Assembly: GCA_050084515.1 (NCBI GenBank)
Contig: CM114271.1
Coordinates: 57,226,001 to 57,290,000, forward strand
DNA from: Blasia pusilla
Taxonomy: Eukaryota; Marchantiophyta; Marchantiopsida; Blasiales
Reading direction: 5' to 3'
DNA length: 64,000 nucleotides
Positions 1 to 10,442 of the stretch are shown in pieces; position 1 is the stretch's first letter, and every line of letters begins with the position of its first letter. Below the pieces are notes generated by a model that was given only the letters and a program-made list of their open reading frames with translations, made no database searches and was not told the origin of the DNA. Made by a program: the position numbers and the translations under genes.

Positions 1-550
1 CATCATTTCCAATCTTACCATCCATTTGGATTCAATTGCTCTCTGTTGTTCATTCCAACTAAGGCTCATTTTTTTGGCTGCACTTCCTTGATCTTTGATA
101 TTATCATTCGTCTAATAACTATAGTTCATATATTTGATTTCATTCTAGAATTGATTTCATATTCATCACTCCATATAACTCATATCGGCTTTAGCCTCAA
201 TCTAATTTTTTTCATTGCATTTATTTGCTAGAAGACTTGCTTGATCTTGTGGACTCCATGAAGTTGATTTTAGCCTACTTGATGTATCTGACTCTAGCTT
301 CAATGTAACCTTGTCACTCTGTATATTTGGTGTTAGCCTTTGTATGCTCTTCATCACTCCATGTATCTGATACTAGCCTCAATCTACGTTTTGATATATA
401 GGGGATTCTCAAATCCACCTAGTTTCTTATATTATCCTCGATATGTGTCTATTTTTTATCACAAGTTTCTATGCTTATTCATTATACCATAATAGCTACT
501 TTGTTCATTTTCCAAATATGTAGACTCATACATTAGTGAACTTATAAATT
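1..550. other. No supported gene
   Basis: AT-rich sequence with short chance ORFs, the longest being 61 codons of mostly hydrophobic residues at 46-231. I see no motif, splice signal or repeat boundary. It lies upstream of the coiled-coil ORF relic at 551-958 and may belong to the same decayed Helitron. Confidence 0.5.
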
Positions 551-958
551 TTGCTCTGGCTCAATTTATACATATGTCATGGAGGTTTGTATGATATTCA
601 GAAGTGCAACAATTTTCAGCAAGGGTGCACTTGTGATTGTGCAAATTGGGATGATCATCGACATACCATTCCAATCAATGTCTATCACTCTATCCTTTCA
701 CCTTTAGATGAAGCTAAGAAACGTTCAATCCAACTTACAAGTGAGATAGAAGTTACCACAGATGTCCTCTAGCTTGAACATGAGGCCCGTTTAGATACCA
801 CAACTAGATTAAATGATGCCAGGCAGAAATCGAAAGATGCTAGGGATGGATTGAAAGATTTCTTAAAGGCTGTTGAGGGTTACATTTAGAGTAATTCCAA
901 GCTTACTTTGCAACCTTCTATGATTGAGTCCCTATTAGTCGACTATTACACGAGTAGT
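551..958 (+). pseudogene. Relic of a Helitron accessory coiled-coil ORF
   Basis: A single reading frame, open apart from stops near 770 and 887, encodes a charged, helix-prone segment. Its end (DARDGLKDFLKAVEGYI, then LTLQPSMIESLLVDY) lines up with the end of the ORF at 35,570-36,007 (DAKDEVGGFARDLGPLL, then LTLQLSIIQSMLREY). That second ORF sits directly behind the Helitron2-like Rep/helicase, so this is probably the 3' part of another copy of that element, cut off to the left. The function of this protein is unknown to me. Similarity was judged by eye. Confidence 0.55.
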
Positions 959-1876
959 ATTACCCGTCATCACATGCTCATTTTCAGTTACATGTATTCC
1001 CTGACATTTTTTGGAGCTTCTGATACTTAATTAAACCAACATGTTTTGGGAGCCTTTTGATACCCCTCCTTTAAAATAAATATTATACAGTACTCTACTT
1101 ATTTCTGGCTAGTCGTCTTAGTCATGTATCTTATTTTACTCTTCTCTCCATAAGTTATCTTATTGTCATTTTTGTTCACAATTTCTTAAATTCTAATTTC
1201 TCTTCATACATGCCAAGAATGTTTTTGCACATAGGCTTCCATACTTCTTCCCGTCGGAGTTCTCCACATCCAAATTGAAATGTGCTTCTTGCCCATCTAT
1301 CCCAAGTGTGTTACGCCCATAAGGGCTATGTCTAAATAATGTATCTACTCTACTCAGCTCCACTACATGGAAACTACAATGGACATCCCATGCAAAATTT
1401 TTCTTCTACCAATTAAGCTATAGAAATTGGTTATTTACAAACTCAATTACAATTTGTATCCCTCGAATTAATTTTTTCCTTCATTGCTATGTGCACATAA
1501 CTAGATAAACTCATGCAGTTATGAACTCAACACCCTCAAACCCATCACTCCTCGGTTCATTGCAAGTCAAGTGTACACCGACTTGCAATTCAATCAATAT
1601 TTTCACATCATGTACCATCTGAATTTTTCTTTACCAAAGGGTTGTCATGTATATTGTGTACCCTCACCTCATAGACAATCTCCATCTATCAGTTTCCTCA
1701 AGTAGTGCAACTTCACTAGATTTACAATCACTTGGTTGTGTGCATATATTTCTCCTCCGTATCCATTGGCTTGCGGAGTAATTTCACGCCACTATATTAC
1801 AACTTGAGTCCCATTCTTCATCAATCTACTCTAGGCCGCACACTAGTTTGTCGTATTATGTGACTATTATCAATAA
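959..1876. other. No supported gene
   Basis: AT-rich non-coding DNA up to the 3' terminus of the Helitron at 1,877. No long ORF, RNA gene or recognisable repeat boundary was seen. Confidence 0.5.
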
Positions 1877-1904
1877 CTAGTATGTTGCCCGTGCGATGCA
1901 TGGG
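1877..1904 (-). repeat. Helitron 3' terminal hairpin and CTAG end
   Basis: On the minus strand: CCCATGCATCGCACGGG (7-bp arms with one mismatch, 3-base loop), then CAACATA and CTAG. Hairpins of this form lying several bases before CTRR mark Helitron 3' ends. Confidence 0.8.
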
Positions 1905-3785
1905 TAAGAGTTCCCCTTCATTTAATTATTAATTTTAAATGAAATAAGAACATGTGTCAATCATAGAGAACCCTTAAAAAATATATGTCGACATCTGACC
2001 AGTGTTTGTAAACCCATCCTCTTTTCTTCATCTTGTTGGGCTTTTCGTTCTGTAAAGTTCTTTTTCTCTCTTCTCCCATCAAATCTAGAATTTAAGAGAT
2101 TGTTAAGAGAATTAGTTCCAAAGAGCCAAAATTTCTGATTATGATTATGAGCAGAGATTGCATATATTAGATGTGCTGACTCTGCAAGGCAACAAGTTCA
2201 TTGGAAAATCCTCGTTACGCTCAACTTCAAATTTTCCATATCAAGGAAATTGTAAGAGGGATATTTTGTACTCAACCCCACACCCCGAATTGTGCAATCA
2301 TCTGTGGGAACAAATGTGCACAAGCGGTTCAAAAGGCAAGGCAAGAGTCGTCCATAGTAACAAAAGGCATCGAAATACGCATCGGCATTGACATGAGGCG
2401 CTCTTGTGTCTATTTACGAGGCTCATGTTCAAATCCTCTCTGGTGTGGGAGCAATAGAATTGAAAGCAGCCAGGAAACGATGAAAAAATCGGAGTCTCAA
2501 TTGACAAAAAAATGTCGGACTCCAGTTTGAAATGCAACAGCAACAATCGTGGCACAGGATGTGAAAGCTATCGTGAGAATAAGAGTCTCCAACTTTGAGA
2601 GAAGGTTCAGTAGAGAAAATTGTGTGAAGAATCTAGAGGAATGAGGGACGGATCCTCTACGATGGTGATCATTCTACTTGATACCTTTGTAGAAATCCAT
2701 GGAATCTAATGCCTCACCTCACACTTGCGAGCACCGAGAGTTATACTTCATGTGAGCTCTCAAAGCATATAATCTGCCAACTGAACCATGGTTTGAAGCG
2801 CATAGGAGATGCAGATTTGGCCTCGTCGATCTCAGATGATAAATTCTTCCACTTCCAGACCAAAGGTTGGCCGATAGAAGAGAAAGAGTGCGAACATGAG
2901 TCGCTTCCCTATTCATCGTCTCTGAAAGTCTGGGTCACAAGAAGTGAAGATTTTGATCAATGAACAGAACACTTGGAAATATTTCGAGAAAAGCGCGAGC
3001 GAAGCAAGAAAGAACAAATGAGGGAAAGGATGTCGTTCACCAAATCAATTGGGAGCAAGATTCTGATAGTAGTCAACGCCATCCAAGATCACATTGGAAT
3101 GGAATGCACTTGCCATTTTTTGGATAAACGCAATACTTATAGAACGTCAAAATGATTAGGTTGACAACGAATCCACCAAATGCACTACCGGGTGATTTCC
3201 ATCCTCTTGACAACGCGTTTCCGTTAGCCAATCTAGACTTGAATTAGAGCAAACTTCTCATATCCTCACCCACAAAATTTGTGAGATTTTCAAGCAGATT
3301 ACGAGGGAATCTCGATCTCAGTTTCTCCCTCTGGTCATGTGGCAGGGATGGGAGGATCCGTAAAGACCACGTGTGGGCATGCTTGTCAAAATGCCTGTGC
3401 ATAATACGGGCGTTCTTACTCCCAAACTCTCAACAATTGCCTTCCACTCTAAAACCATCTCCTCTCTTTCTACAAAATCCAATGAAGAGCAAACACTCGT
3501 CCAATGCCTGCCCAATCTGAAGCTGAAACCCACACCTCTCAAACTCTCCACTCCACAAATGGGAGCTCCAATTATACCATAGTAGATATTGTAACTATCA
3601 CACTTGTGTGGATACAATAACCCGTGCCTTCTCGCAACGACACATGTAACTAACCAATCCAATACGAAAAATAGTCTTGGTCCTTATATCCAAAAAATAA
3701 ATTTTTTTAATGGGACGACTTCACTTCTTATAGATAAATACGACTTACAATTTTTTCCCCTTTCTACATTAAGTAACCCCCCATG

Positions 3786-3816
3786 TCTCAATAATAGTAG
3801 GGTGTCTCATACTAGG
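3786..3816 (+). repeat. Inverted copy of the Helitron 5' subterminal motif
   Basis: TAGGGTGTCTCATACTAGGG at about 3,797-3,816 is nearly the reverse complement of the 5' terminal region of the Helitron ending at 4,208. It may be the decayed 5' end of a second, plus-oriented Helitron nested in the first, or a subterminal inverted repeat. Related GAGACGC words recur at 3,950, 5,360 and 5,510. Confidence 0.45.
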
Positions 3817-4384
3817 GTCCGTTAGGGTCGCGACGTGCGATGGTGGCTTGGCTTTAAAAGAAGGACGGGGGATTTTTACGTCTTGGGGAGGTTCATTTTG
3901 TTAGATGATGTAAGTCTTAGTTACAGGTGCTTTTGTGATGCGACGTAGTGGGTTGCATGTAGCGGGCGTCTCAGAACCCGCAAAGCATCTCATTCATTGC
4001 AAGTGCAACCTCCACACTCAGCCACACTCAACAGACAGGGTTGAAAAATGCCGTGGCTTCTCCGGACGTCCCATGTAGGCACGGGACGCTAGGGGTGCAC
4101 GTCCACCTCCACGATACCGCGTTCCGGAGGACGGAGGCAAGACGTAAAAGAAATTACAGAACTGAACGTCCGGCCTTATGGCCATAGTATGAGACGCCCT
4201 AGTATAGATGTATACCAAACAACAATGTAGATGCTACCAAATTTTTAAATCAACAAAATTTTCAAATATATTTTAAAATTGTAGAAAAGAAAAAAGTCAT
4301 TAAAAACGAACCGCCTGACATTCTCACGTGAAATCTGAATTCGTATTTAGAAACAGAAAACACTCTCGACTGACTTATTCTTGA

Positions 4385-5239
4385 CTGGCGTTGACTCGAA
4401 GCGAGAACGGAGCGGAACTTCAGCACAGGAGGGCCTTGAGCCGCGCAAGCATTTTCCCGGACGAACGGGGAGCCGGGGAGGTTTCCTGCCGCGAATGTCT
4501 TTCCTGGCAGACAGTAGTTTCTCGGTGCCGGCGATATATCACAGAAAATACACAGCGAGGGATGGAATATCTTGATTTCAACCGGGCAGGAGCAGGCCAG
4601 GTCAGCACGGACCTTGGCCCCAACCCAAACGTGGACCCACTTGAGACGGGGAAGAAGATGCACTTCGATAAAAAGAGTGATGGAAAACCCATCGGAAATA
4701 CAAAAGAGGGGGACTCAAAGAGTCAAAACCTGAAGACCACAACAGGACCAGAAAAGGAAGAAGGGGGCATTCAAGGGTTTAGAGACGGTCAGAGTGTAAG
4801 GAGTGATTCTTTTTAATCTGTTGAAAACAGCTATGCTGGTGGCGGGGCTGGCAGTGAAGAATACCTGTACATACGATATGCATTCCGAATCCCGAATCCT
4901 CTGGAAGCTACGCGGAGGATTCTGTCGGGAACAGCAACTCAGTCTGACCAAAAGAGCCATAAATGCGACTGTGGATGCAGGCAAGGAATGGGTCCACCAG
5001 CTTCACAAGTTCAGTTGACGTTGCGCAAGAGCTTTTGCTCCTTACAACGCGTATACGGACGCGCAGAATCCGGGGAGTTCTTTTGTTTTCTTTCGGCTGT
5101 TTCTGGAAGAAAAGAAACCAGATTGGATTCTGAGGTCATGTTGTTTCGCAAGGTTCATGAAGAAACTCCTAATTGGTGCGAAACGCTCTCTTCGGCATTT
5201 TCAAATCTATGGCATAAATTTCCAATTTCAACGGTCTAA
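4385..5239 (+). pseudogene. Unidentified ORF of about 285 codons with one internal stop
   Basis: One frame stays open from 4,385 to the TAA at 5,237-5,239 except for a single TAA at 4,814-4,816. The first ATG in frame is 4,562 (reading MEYLDFNRAGAG). The stretch is clearly more GC-rich than its AT-rich surroundings and the amino-acid mix is ordinary. The middle is hydrophilic and rich in Lys, Gly and Glu; after the stop there is a small Cys cluster (CDCGC). I recognise no domain. It could be a low-copy gene fragment, possibly carried by a Helitron, since a Helitron-like 5' end lies at 5,528. A GT-AG reading that removes the stop would need a 35-nt intron and breaks the frame. Confidence 0.4.
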
Positions 5240-5994
5240 CTCTACACATGACTCCGATCCATTGTTCGAGCTAGAACTTTTCAGCGGAGAGCTTTTCAGC
5301 TTGTCATGATGGACATTGGTATGTCACCCTAACCATTGAGATATACGGGACTATGGTTATATGAGACGCTTAACTCGTTCCTAACCGATTGTGCCCAGTC
5401 GAGAAAATGGGTTGTCATTAGCTATTGCGATTCTTTATTGTAGGCAACGGGTCTCCATAACTTTGCATGGTGCCCAGGCAAATGGGTTTTTGCAGCGGGC
5501 TCAGGCGATTTGAGACGCCAATGCTAGACGTCCACTTAGTAGTAGTCATAGTTCTTTAGGTGTTGTTGATATTGTCTATGCTGTTGGTGAGTTTGGTCGA
5601 TAGAGGGGGAAGGTTCTTTTCATGGCCGGTTTTGGCCTACAGGTTTCTGGCTCTCTATGCCCCCCTCCTTTGTATCTCCGATGGATCTTCCATCAAGCAT
5701 TTTTTTAAAGTTTATTATTTTCAGTGGCATGTGCCAGTGAGGCCTAAACTAGTTTGTCACCAATAGCAATTGACTAGACCGGGTGTCAACAAGTGTGCGG
5801 CCCGATATTGTTATCAACATATAGAAATGAGTTACGTATGTGCAAAAACATTAGCTTTTTTGTAGTAAAATGTCGAGAATGATGTGATGGGGAATATTTT
5901 GTAAATTGCATTAGATGAATGAGATCGGCAAGATTTGCTTTAATAGAAATAATGGATATGATAATTTTCGCAAATAGTTTTGCTAGTGACGATA
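5240..5994. other. Non-coding; possible Helitron 5' end at 5,528
   Basis: No gene seen. On the minus strand from 5,528 the sequence TCTAGCATTGGCGTCTC resembles the 5' end of the Helitron at 4,208. The flanking base is G rather than A, so this copy is decayed or the boundary is off. No matching 3' hairpin was found between here and 4,208. Confidence 0.35.
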
Positions 5995-6140
5995 AGTGAA
6001 AATGCGATATAAAATTGTTTTGAGTAGAGTTGACTTCCAACTTTAGGAATTGGCCCTTGACCTCCTACAGTAGGTCAAGAGCCAAGGAGGTGACCCGCGA
6101 GCATAAGTTAACGTGGAGAGATCTTGGGAGAGGGAAAGAG
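5995..6140 (+). repeat. LTR-1 fragment
   Basis: The block around 'gtagagttgacttcc' and 'cccttgacctcctacag' matches the middle of the LTR-1 repeat seen at 52,283-52,790 (plus) and 57,609-56,571 (minus). It lies upstream of the gag relic of element A in the same orientation, as a 5' LTR would. LTR ends and primer-binding site cannot be made out. Confidence 0.5.
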
Positions 6141-6399
6141 GTATATCCGACATTGTCCTCAGTATGATCACTGGTAGTGGTTGAATCCTACTAGCAATGG
6201 CTAGATTAGTGCAGCTGTGGCATCAATTGACATCACGCACTGATTATTTGAGAGTACGGTCCAATGATGGGAGTTGACCTTGTGATTGATGGGGTTGGAG
6301 TTTTCGCTCTACTTTGCTATGCTTCGTGATTGGTAGCCGCTTAACAACGATTGAGTACCGTGCTATGACGCTCGTAACCACAACGCATCGCTGATTTCC

Positions 6400-7980
6400 G
6401 CTTGTGGTCGCATGGCGCCGTCTCGATCACATAGGCGCACCAACAGTGAGGAGCAAAGTGTGTATTTCTTATAGAGGAGGATATGGTGTTGCAGATTGGG
6501 TAGTTATTTGGGATTTTGGATTTGTGCGGACGCTCAAAGCATCATTCATGTATGTGGTTAGAGGACATAATCTTGTATGGGATGTCCAAAGTAGTGGACT
6601 TTTTAAATCGATGAGACGATAGAGAGCAATTTTCCACACCACGTCGCTTGTTGCCGAACCGTACAGGTCTTTGTGAGAAGGAGTGTAGGTTGAGTGCTGC
6701 ATGTTTAGACTTAGTGATTGAGGGATTACTCGCGAGAGTGAGAGTGATCGTGTGAGAGGGGCACGAGGGTCATCATGGAGTCCTTTTGACACTTTGAGAG
6801 ATGAGGTGGCATGGTGTGCCCAAGTGAAGCTCAACATGATTTACACGGATTGGCATGAGGTTTCGAGGGTCTCCACATGAGGGACCACCTCGACCTACGT
6901 CTGTGTCGTCTTCAAATGAGGGAGAGGGGCTAGAGGAATTTTTTTAGTCATCATTGCACATAGTGAGTGGTCCTACCACCTAAGCGTACGAGATAGACAA
7001 CCACGTAGAGGACCGCGTAGAGTTTTGGGAGATGTGGGTACTATAGACTTGCACAACTTTATCATGGAGTTTAGGAGTTGGTGTGATTTGAAGTGGGCTA
7101 GGAATTATAGAGAGTTCAATCCGTTCACACCATAGAATGGAATATTCCTGCACCTAGAGCATGGACGATTAGCATGAGTTTTCCCAGAGGTATACAGCCG
7201 AGAATGAGGCTTGGAGACCTAACTTTGATCCATATTATGTGTCATGGATTGAGCCATTTCCATATGAGGTGGAGGATCTAGGCGAGGCTACTTCTTCCAC
7301 TAGTGGGGTTCTAGGAGGGATGAGTCGGACTAGGGCTTGCATTGTCCAATTGAGTTCATCCTAGGTTTAACCCCGTAGTTGAGTTCTTTACGGAGTTCCA
7401 AAGAACCTACCAAGGGGTACGGACTGAGAAGTTATGGAGCATCTATGACTTCCATAGTCGCATGAGAGAGAGTTTGGGTGAGGCATTTACTTGCTTGCGT
7501 TGTTTGATTAGTGTCACTTAGGGGATGACAAAGGCCCGGCTGTCCAAGCATGGTATGGGATGCTGGAATGAGACTTACCGAGATAAGTGAGGGATGTGGT
7601 ATTGTTGATGCGCACTTTACCTACGTTGAGAGATGTGTTTGAGATGGCGGAGTATATTGAGTGCAACATGGTTGAGGAGAGTTTTGCAGCCATATGTCAC
7701 TCGCAAGAGCAGTCACGATTGTCTGCACTACTAGTGCAACAACATGGATTCCAAGAGAGGATTATGGCACCACGAGCTCAGGGAGGTTATCATGAGCATG
7801 TGCCACAAAAACCAATGCCCTCATATGCGTCGTAGTAGCAACCTCCGGAAGTTATTTTTTGTGCATGTGGTGGAGCCCATTTCCAACAATATTACACCTG
7901 TCAGGGTAATGGACGCGTGCCTTAGCCTGGAGCAGGAGATGGGCCTGCACTAGGATTCTACCAGCGTGACTATTGTGAGT
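6400..7980 (+). pseudogene. Gag relic of element A
   Basis: Three-frame reading gives a broken structural protein. The clearest part runs from about 7,370 (EFQRTYQGVRTEKLWSIYDF) through 7,587-7,835 (RDVVLLMRTLPTLRDVFEMA). It ends in a Cys/His-bearing tail around 7,850-7,980 (CACGGAH, RDYCEW) that looks like a decayed zinc knuckle. Gag would form the virus-like particle in the cytoplasm. The same segment occurs in element C on the minus strand (about 55,350-54,970), and the two pair base for base over long stretches. At least one frameshift and several stops are present. Confidence 0.6.
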
Positions 7981-8944
7981 GGTATCATCACAATCCTCAT
8001 AACCAAACGAGTGCCAAGCATAACATCATGACTCTAGTGGGTTCACGCTAGGATGGTTACGCGTTGGAGAGGTCTCTTGAAGGCGACACAAGATATGAGA
8101 TGCAAGCAAGGTTGAGCATTTCATGCGTTTATAGTCGTGACTAAGGAAACTTGAACCAAACGCAAACCAAGACTTGAGAGGAGTCAAGTCTAGTTGAGAA
8201 CCAAACTTGGAACGAGACTAGCATTTGGAATGTTGAATGTATTTTAGACCATAACTTTGAGATCCAAGATGCATTTAGGACAAGTAAGGTTGCATTGGAA
8301 AGCTTATGCAAATTCAATTCCAACGCACTAAAGATCTTAGAAAACGCATTGGCAAACCAAAAAATGACTGCAGCGGGAGTTGGGTTGAGGGCCAAAAAGA
8401 GGGGCTCAAGATTTTTTTCCCAAAGATTAGGGGGAGAGCGGAGAACCCTATAAGTCTAAGGGTGCTTGGAACCCAAACACCACTTTGGGGCACCATAGGG
8501 CGAACCAAGGTCACAGAATGAATTGGGAAGTTGGCGCTAGGATGCGAAATCCAAGCCAAGTCCAATAGAGTGAATTTTGGAGGTCACTCTTGGATTCCAA
8601 CCCACGAATCATTTAAGTGGATCTCAATTATGTGCTCATGCAAGGTCCATTGGACAGTTGGGACAGCCAGACGTGCAAACGTCACTTTAGTTGCTTGGAG
8701 TATCCAAAAAGTATGTCCCAAGTACCAGAAGACTTGTCTGTTTTGGGAAGTGAGGAACTAGGAAGGTTGAGCTTGATGAATGGCCTGAGGCGAGGACTCA
8801 GGTAATTGGAAGGCTGATTGACCGAGACCAAACTAATGTGAGTGTGTTTGGGTGCAAATCAACAATGAGAGCATGTCCTACTTAACGTACACTTCTGCAA
8901 CACTAGAGATTGACGTTCAAGAGGAGTAGACACACAACAGGTAT
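7981..8944 (+). mobile_element. Solo chromovirus LTR with GGTAT target duplication
   Basis: 7,986-8,939 matches the reverse complement of the chromovirus LTR at 44,238-45,239, from 'ataaccaaacgagtgccaag' near its start to 'gattgacgttcaagaggag' near its end. GGTAT flanks it on both sides (7,981-7,985 and 8,940-8,944). Element C has the same gag region without the insert and one copy of GGTAT (around 54,942 on the minus strand), so it gives the empty site. The LTR is 954 bp against 1,002 bp for the intact copy. Loss of the interior by LTR-LTR recombination is the usual origin. Confidence 0.85.
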
Positions 8945-9546
8945 GGTCATACATGCACCATGTGTTTTAGCCTACACCTTGAGTTACGTCCAAATCAAGG
9001 GCTAGAGAGGGCACCAAGCAAGTTGGCGGTCCGAGTGGGCTTAGAAGTCGTGTGCCAAGTGGTTCCGTTGGGGGACGAGGAGTTGGATTTTCCCATAGAG
9101 ATGGTGGATATGTCTGTGGAGGAGGTAGAATCCGCCACTTAGGCGAGTCAAGGGAGATTTGGGGCATGAGGCTGGAATGGCTACTCCGATTGAGCAATTG
9201 TAGTTGCAGATTGTTGCTATGGTATTGAGGTTACCCAATGTTGGATCAATGGCATCTATGTCAAATGGAGCAGCTAGAGACATGGAGGATCTTGGTTGGA
9301 TGTGTGGGGCTGCAAAAATGGAGGCAACCGTTGTTATTACTTGTGGAGCAGTTGCAGAGTTGGATCCATAAAGAGGGGAAGCCACGAAATAGACCAAGCT
9401 TTCTCAATCTTTTACTTTGTCCAAGGAGATGAGGATCCTAACGATGGATCTTGATCAAAGTTCTTGGAGTGGATGTTGTTGGTGTGTAGGGCGATGGGAG
9501 AAGAGAGTGCAAAGAATCATATTTCTAATGCTCTAGCCGACCCCTT
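8945..9546 (+). pseudogene. Gag-protease linker of element A
   Basis: The sequence continues element A after the solo LTR and runs alongside element C (54,940-54,213, minus) with shared phrases in both nucleotide and reading frame (for example RHGGSWLDV in both). Several stops interrupt each frame, so no intact product is possible. No catalytic motif was seen. Confidence 0.5.
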
Positions 9547-10077
9547 TTGAACACGTTGTTGGGGGCGGCCACTACTATGAGCTGTGCCTCATGGTTTTTA
9601 GATTCCGATGTTATGAGGTTAGGAGGTACGTCCCTTGAGGTTTTTTGGCTGGTCACTACACTATATGAGAGTGGAGATGGTTTCACTACCTCGCGTTCAG
9701 AGGTAGTTGCAGAGGACGTGATGGAACTGTCCTTGGAGCCTATGCTTGGGCCGTCCACCTTAGATTCATGGCAGGTTGCAGCAGCTAGGATGGCGGAGCT
9801 GCCCACTAGCCCCGCAATAGAGCGTGCCATGATATCTTCTCGTGTTGTTTTGCTAGATAACCACAGAGAAGTCTTTGATTTGGTGAGTCTAAGAGGTAGA
9901 GTGTTTAGTCCGCAACCTATCTTGTTGGATTTAGGAGTGCAACCCGTGATATTGGGGAAGGCGATATTTATAGGATTGGACCTCAGACGGCCAATGTGGA
10001 GCGCTGCCTATTTAGGATATAAACATCCTTGGGTGGAGCAAGTATATTGCAGTTTATCACTTGACATGAGGTCTTGA
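9547..10077 (+). pseudogene. Retropepsin-like protease region of element A
   Basis: A 176-codon open stretch. Near residues 125-132 it reads PILLDLGVQPVILGK. This matches the aspartic protease active-site region of Ty3/gypsy elements (LLD-S/T-GA-x-P) with the catalytic Asp kept but Ser/Thr changed to Leu and Ala to Val. The conserved FDL-x-x-LRG-x-VFSPQP lead-in lies just before it. The enzyme would cut the polyprotein inside the particle. Element D carries the same region (LLLDLGAKSLILRK at about 21,920, minus). The altered active site predicts no activity. Confidence 0.65.
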
Positions 10078-10442
10078 TGAGGATTTGACCAAGACATGCG
10101 TTAGAGGAGTCTGTTGAGTGAGCCAAGAAAAAAATGACCGATGCCAAGTCTTATGATGTCTTTGGTTGGAGGAGTAGTGTTGTATCCGATGGGATTCTCC
10201 CTAGATTACTGAGAGGAGTTAGAGTCCTACAGACTAGGATGGCGGTCAGGTAATGGGCGACTTAGCTTTTTACCCGAACGATTAATGAGTGGGATGGGTG
10301 AGCGACGGCTACGAGAGATGGCGACTCTAACAACATTCAATAGCGCCATCACTTGGCTTGACGATTTGATCGAGGAGCATGTCCATGCAAGGGACTCACA
10401 CGTACTTGACACTTCTATGGAGAGGAGTGTTATGGTAGCCAT

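Larger units (their letters stand above)
1877..4208 (-). mobile_element. Complete non-autonomous Helitron
   Basis: Read on the minus strand, the element starts at 4,208 with TCTATACTAGGGCGTCTC, a canonical Helitron 5' end (TC). It ends at 1,877 with a short hairpin, seven bases and CTAG (consensus CTRR). The minus-strand flanks are A before the TC and T after the CTAG, as expected for insertion between A and T. The 2,332-bp interior has no Rep/helicase, so it would depend on an autonomous element. The cargo (for example a 114-codon minus ORF at 3,318-3,662) shows no domain I recognise. The two termini are clear; their pairing into one insertion is an inference from spacing, orientation and flanks. 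Confidence 0.75.

Noticed and set aside
46-231. 61-codon ORF of hydrophobic residues
   Set aside because: AT-rich DNA read in this frame naturally gives Ile/Phe/Leu; no start context, motif or second copy.
3318-3662. 114-codon minus ORF inside the Helitron
   Set aside because: No recognised domain, and several overlapping ORFs on the other strand are of similar length; kept only as cargo of the Helitron.
3786-4208. A 420-bp MITE defined by inverted TAGGG-GTCTCATACTA ends
   Set aside because: The right end fits a Helitron 5' terminus with a matching 3' hairpin at 1,877 better; no target duplication for a MITE was found.
4796-4830. Mini-intron removing the stop at 4,814
   Set aside because: 35 nt is too short for a plant intron and its removal shifts the frame into a stop.
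8306-8805. Short ORFs at 8.3-8.8 kb
   Set aside because: They lie inside the solo LTR and are chance frames.
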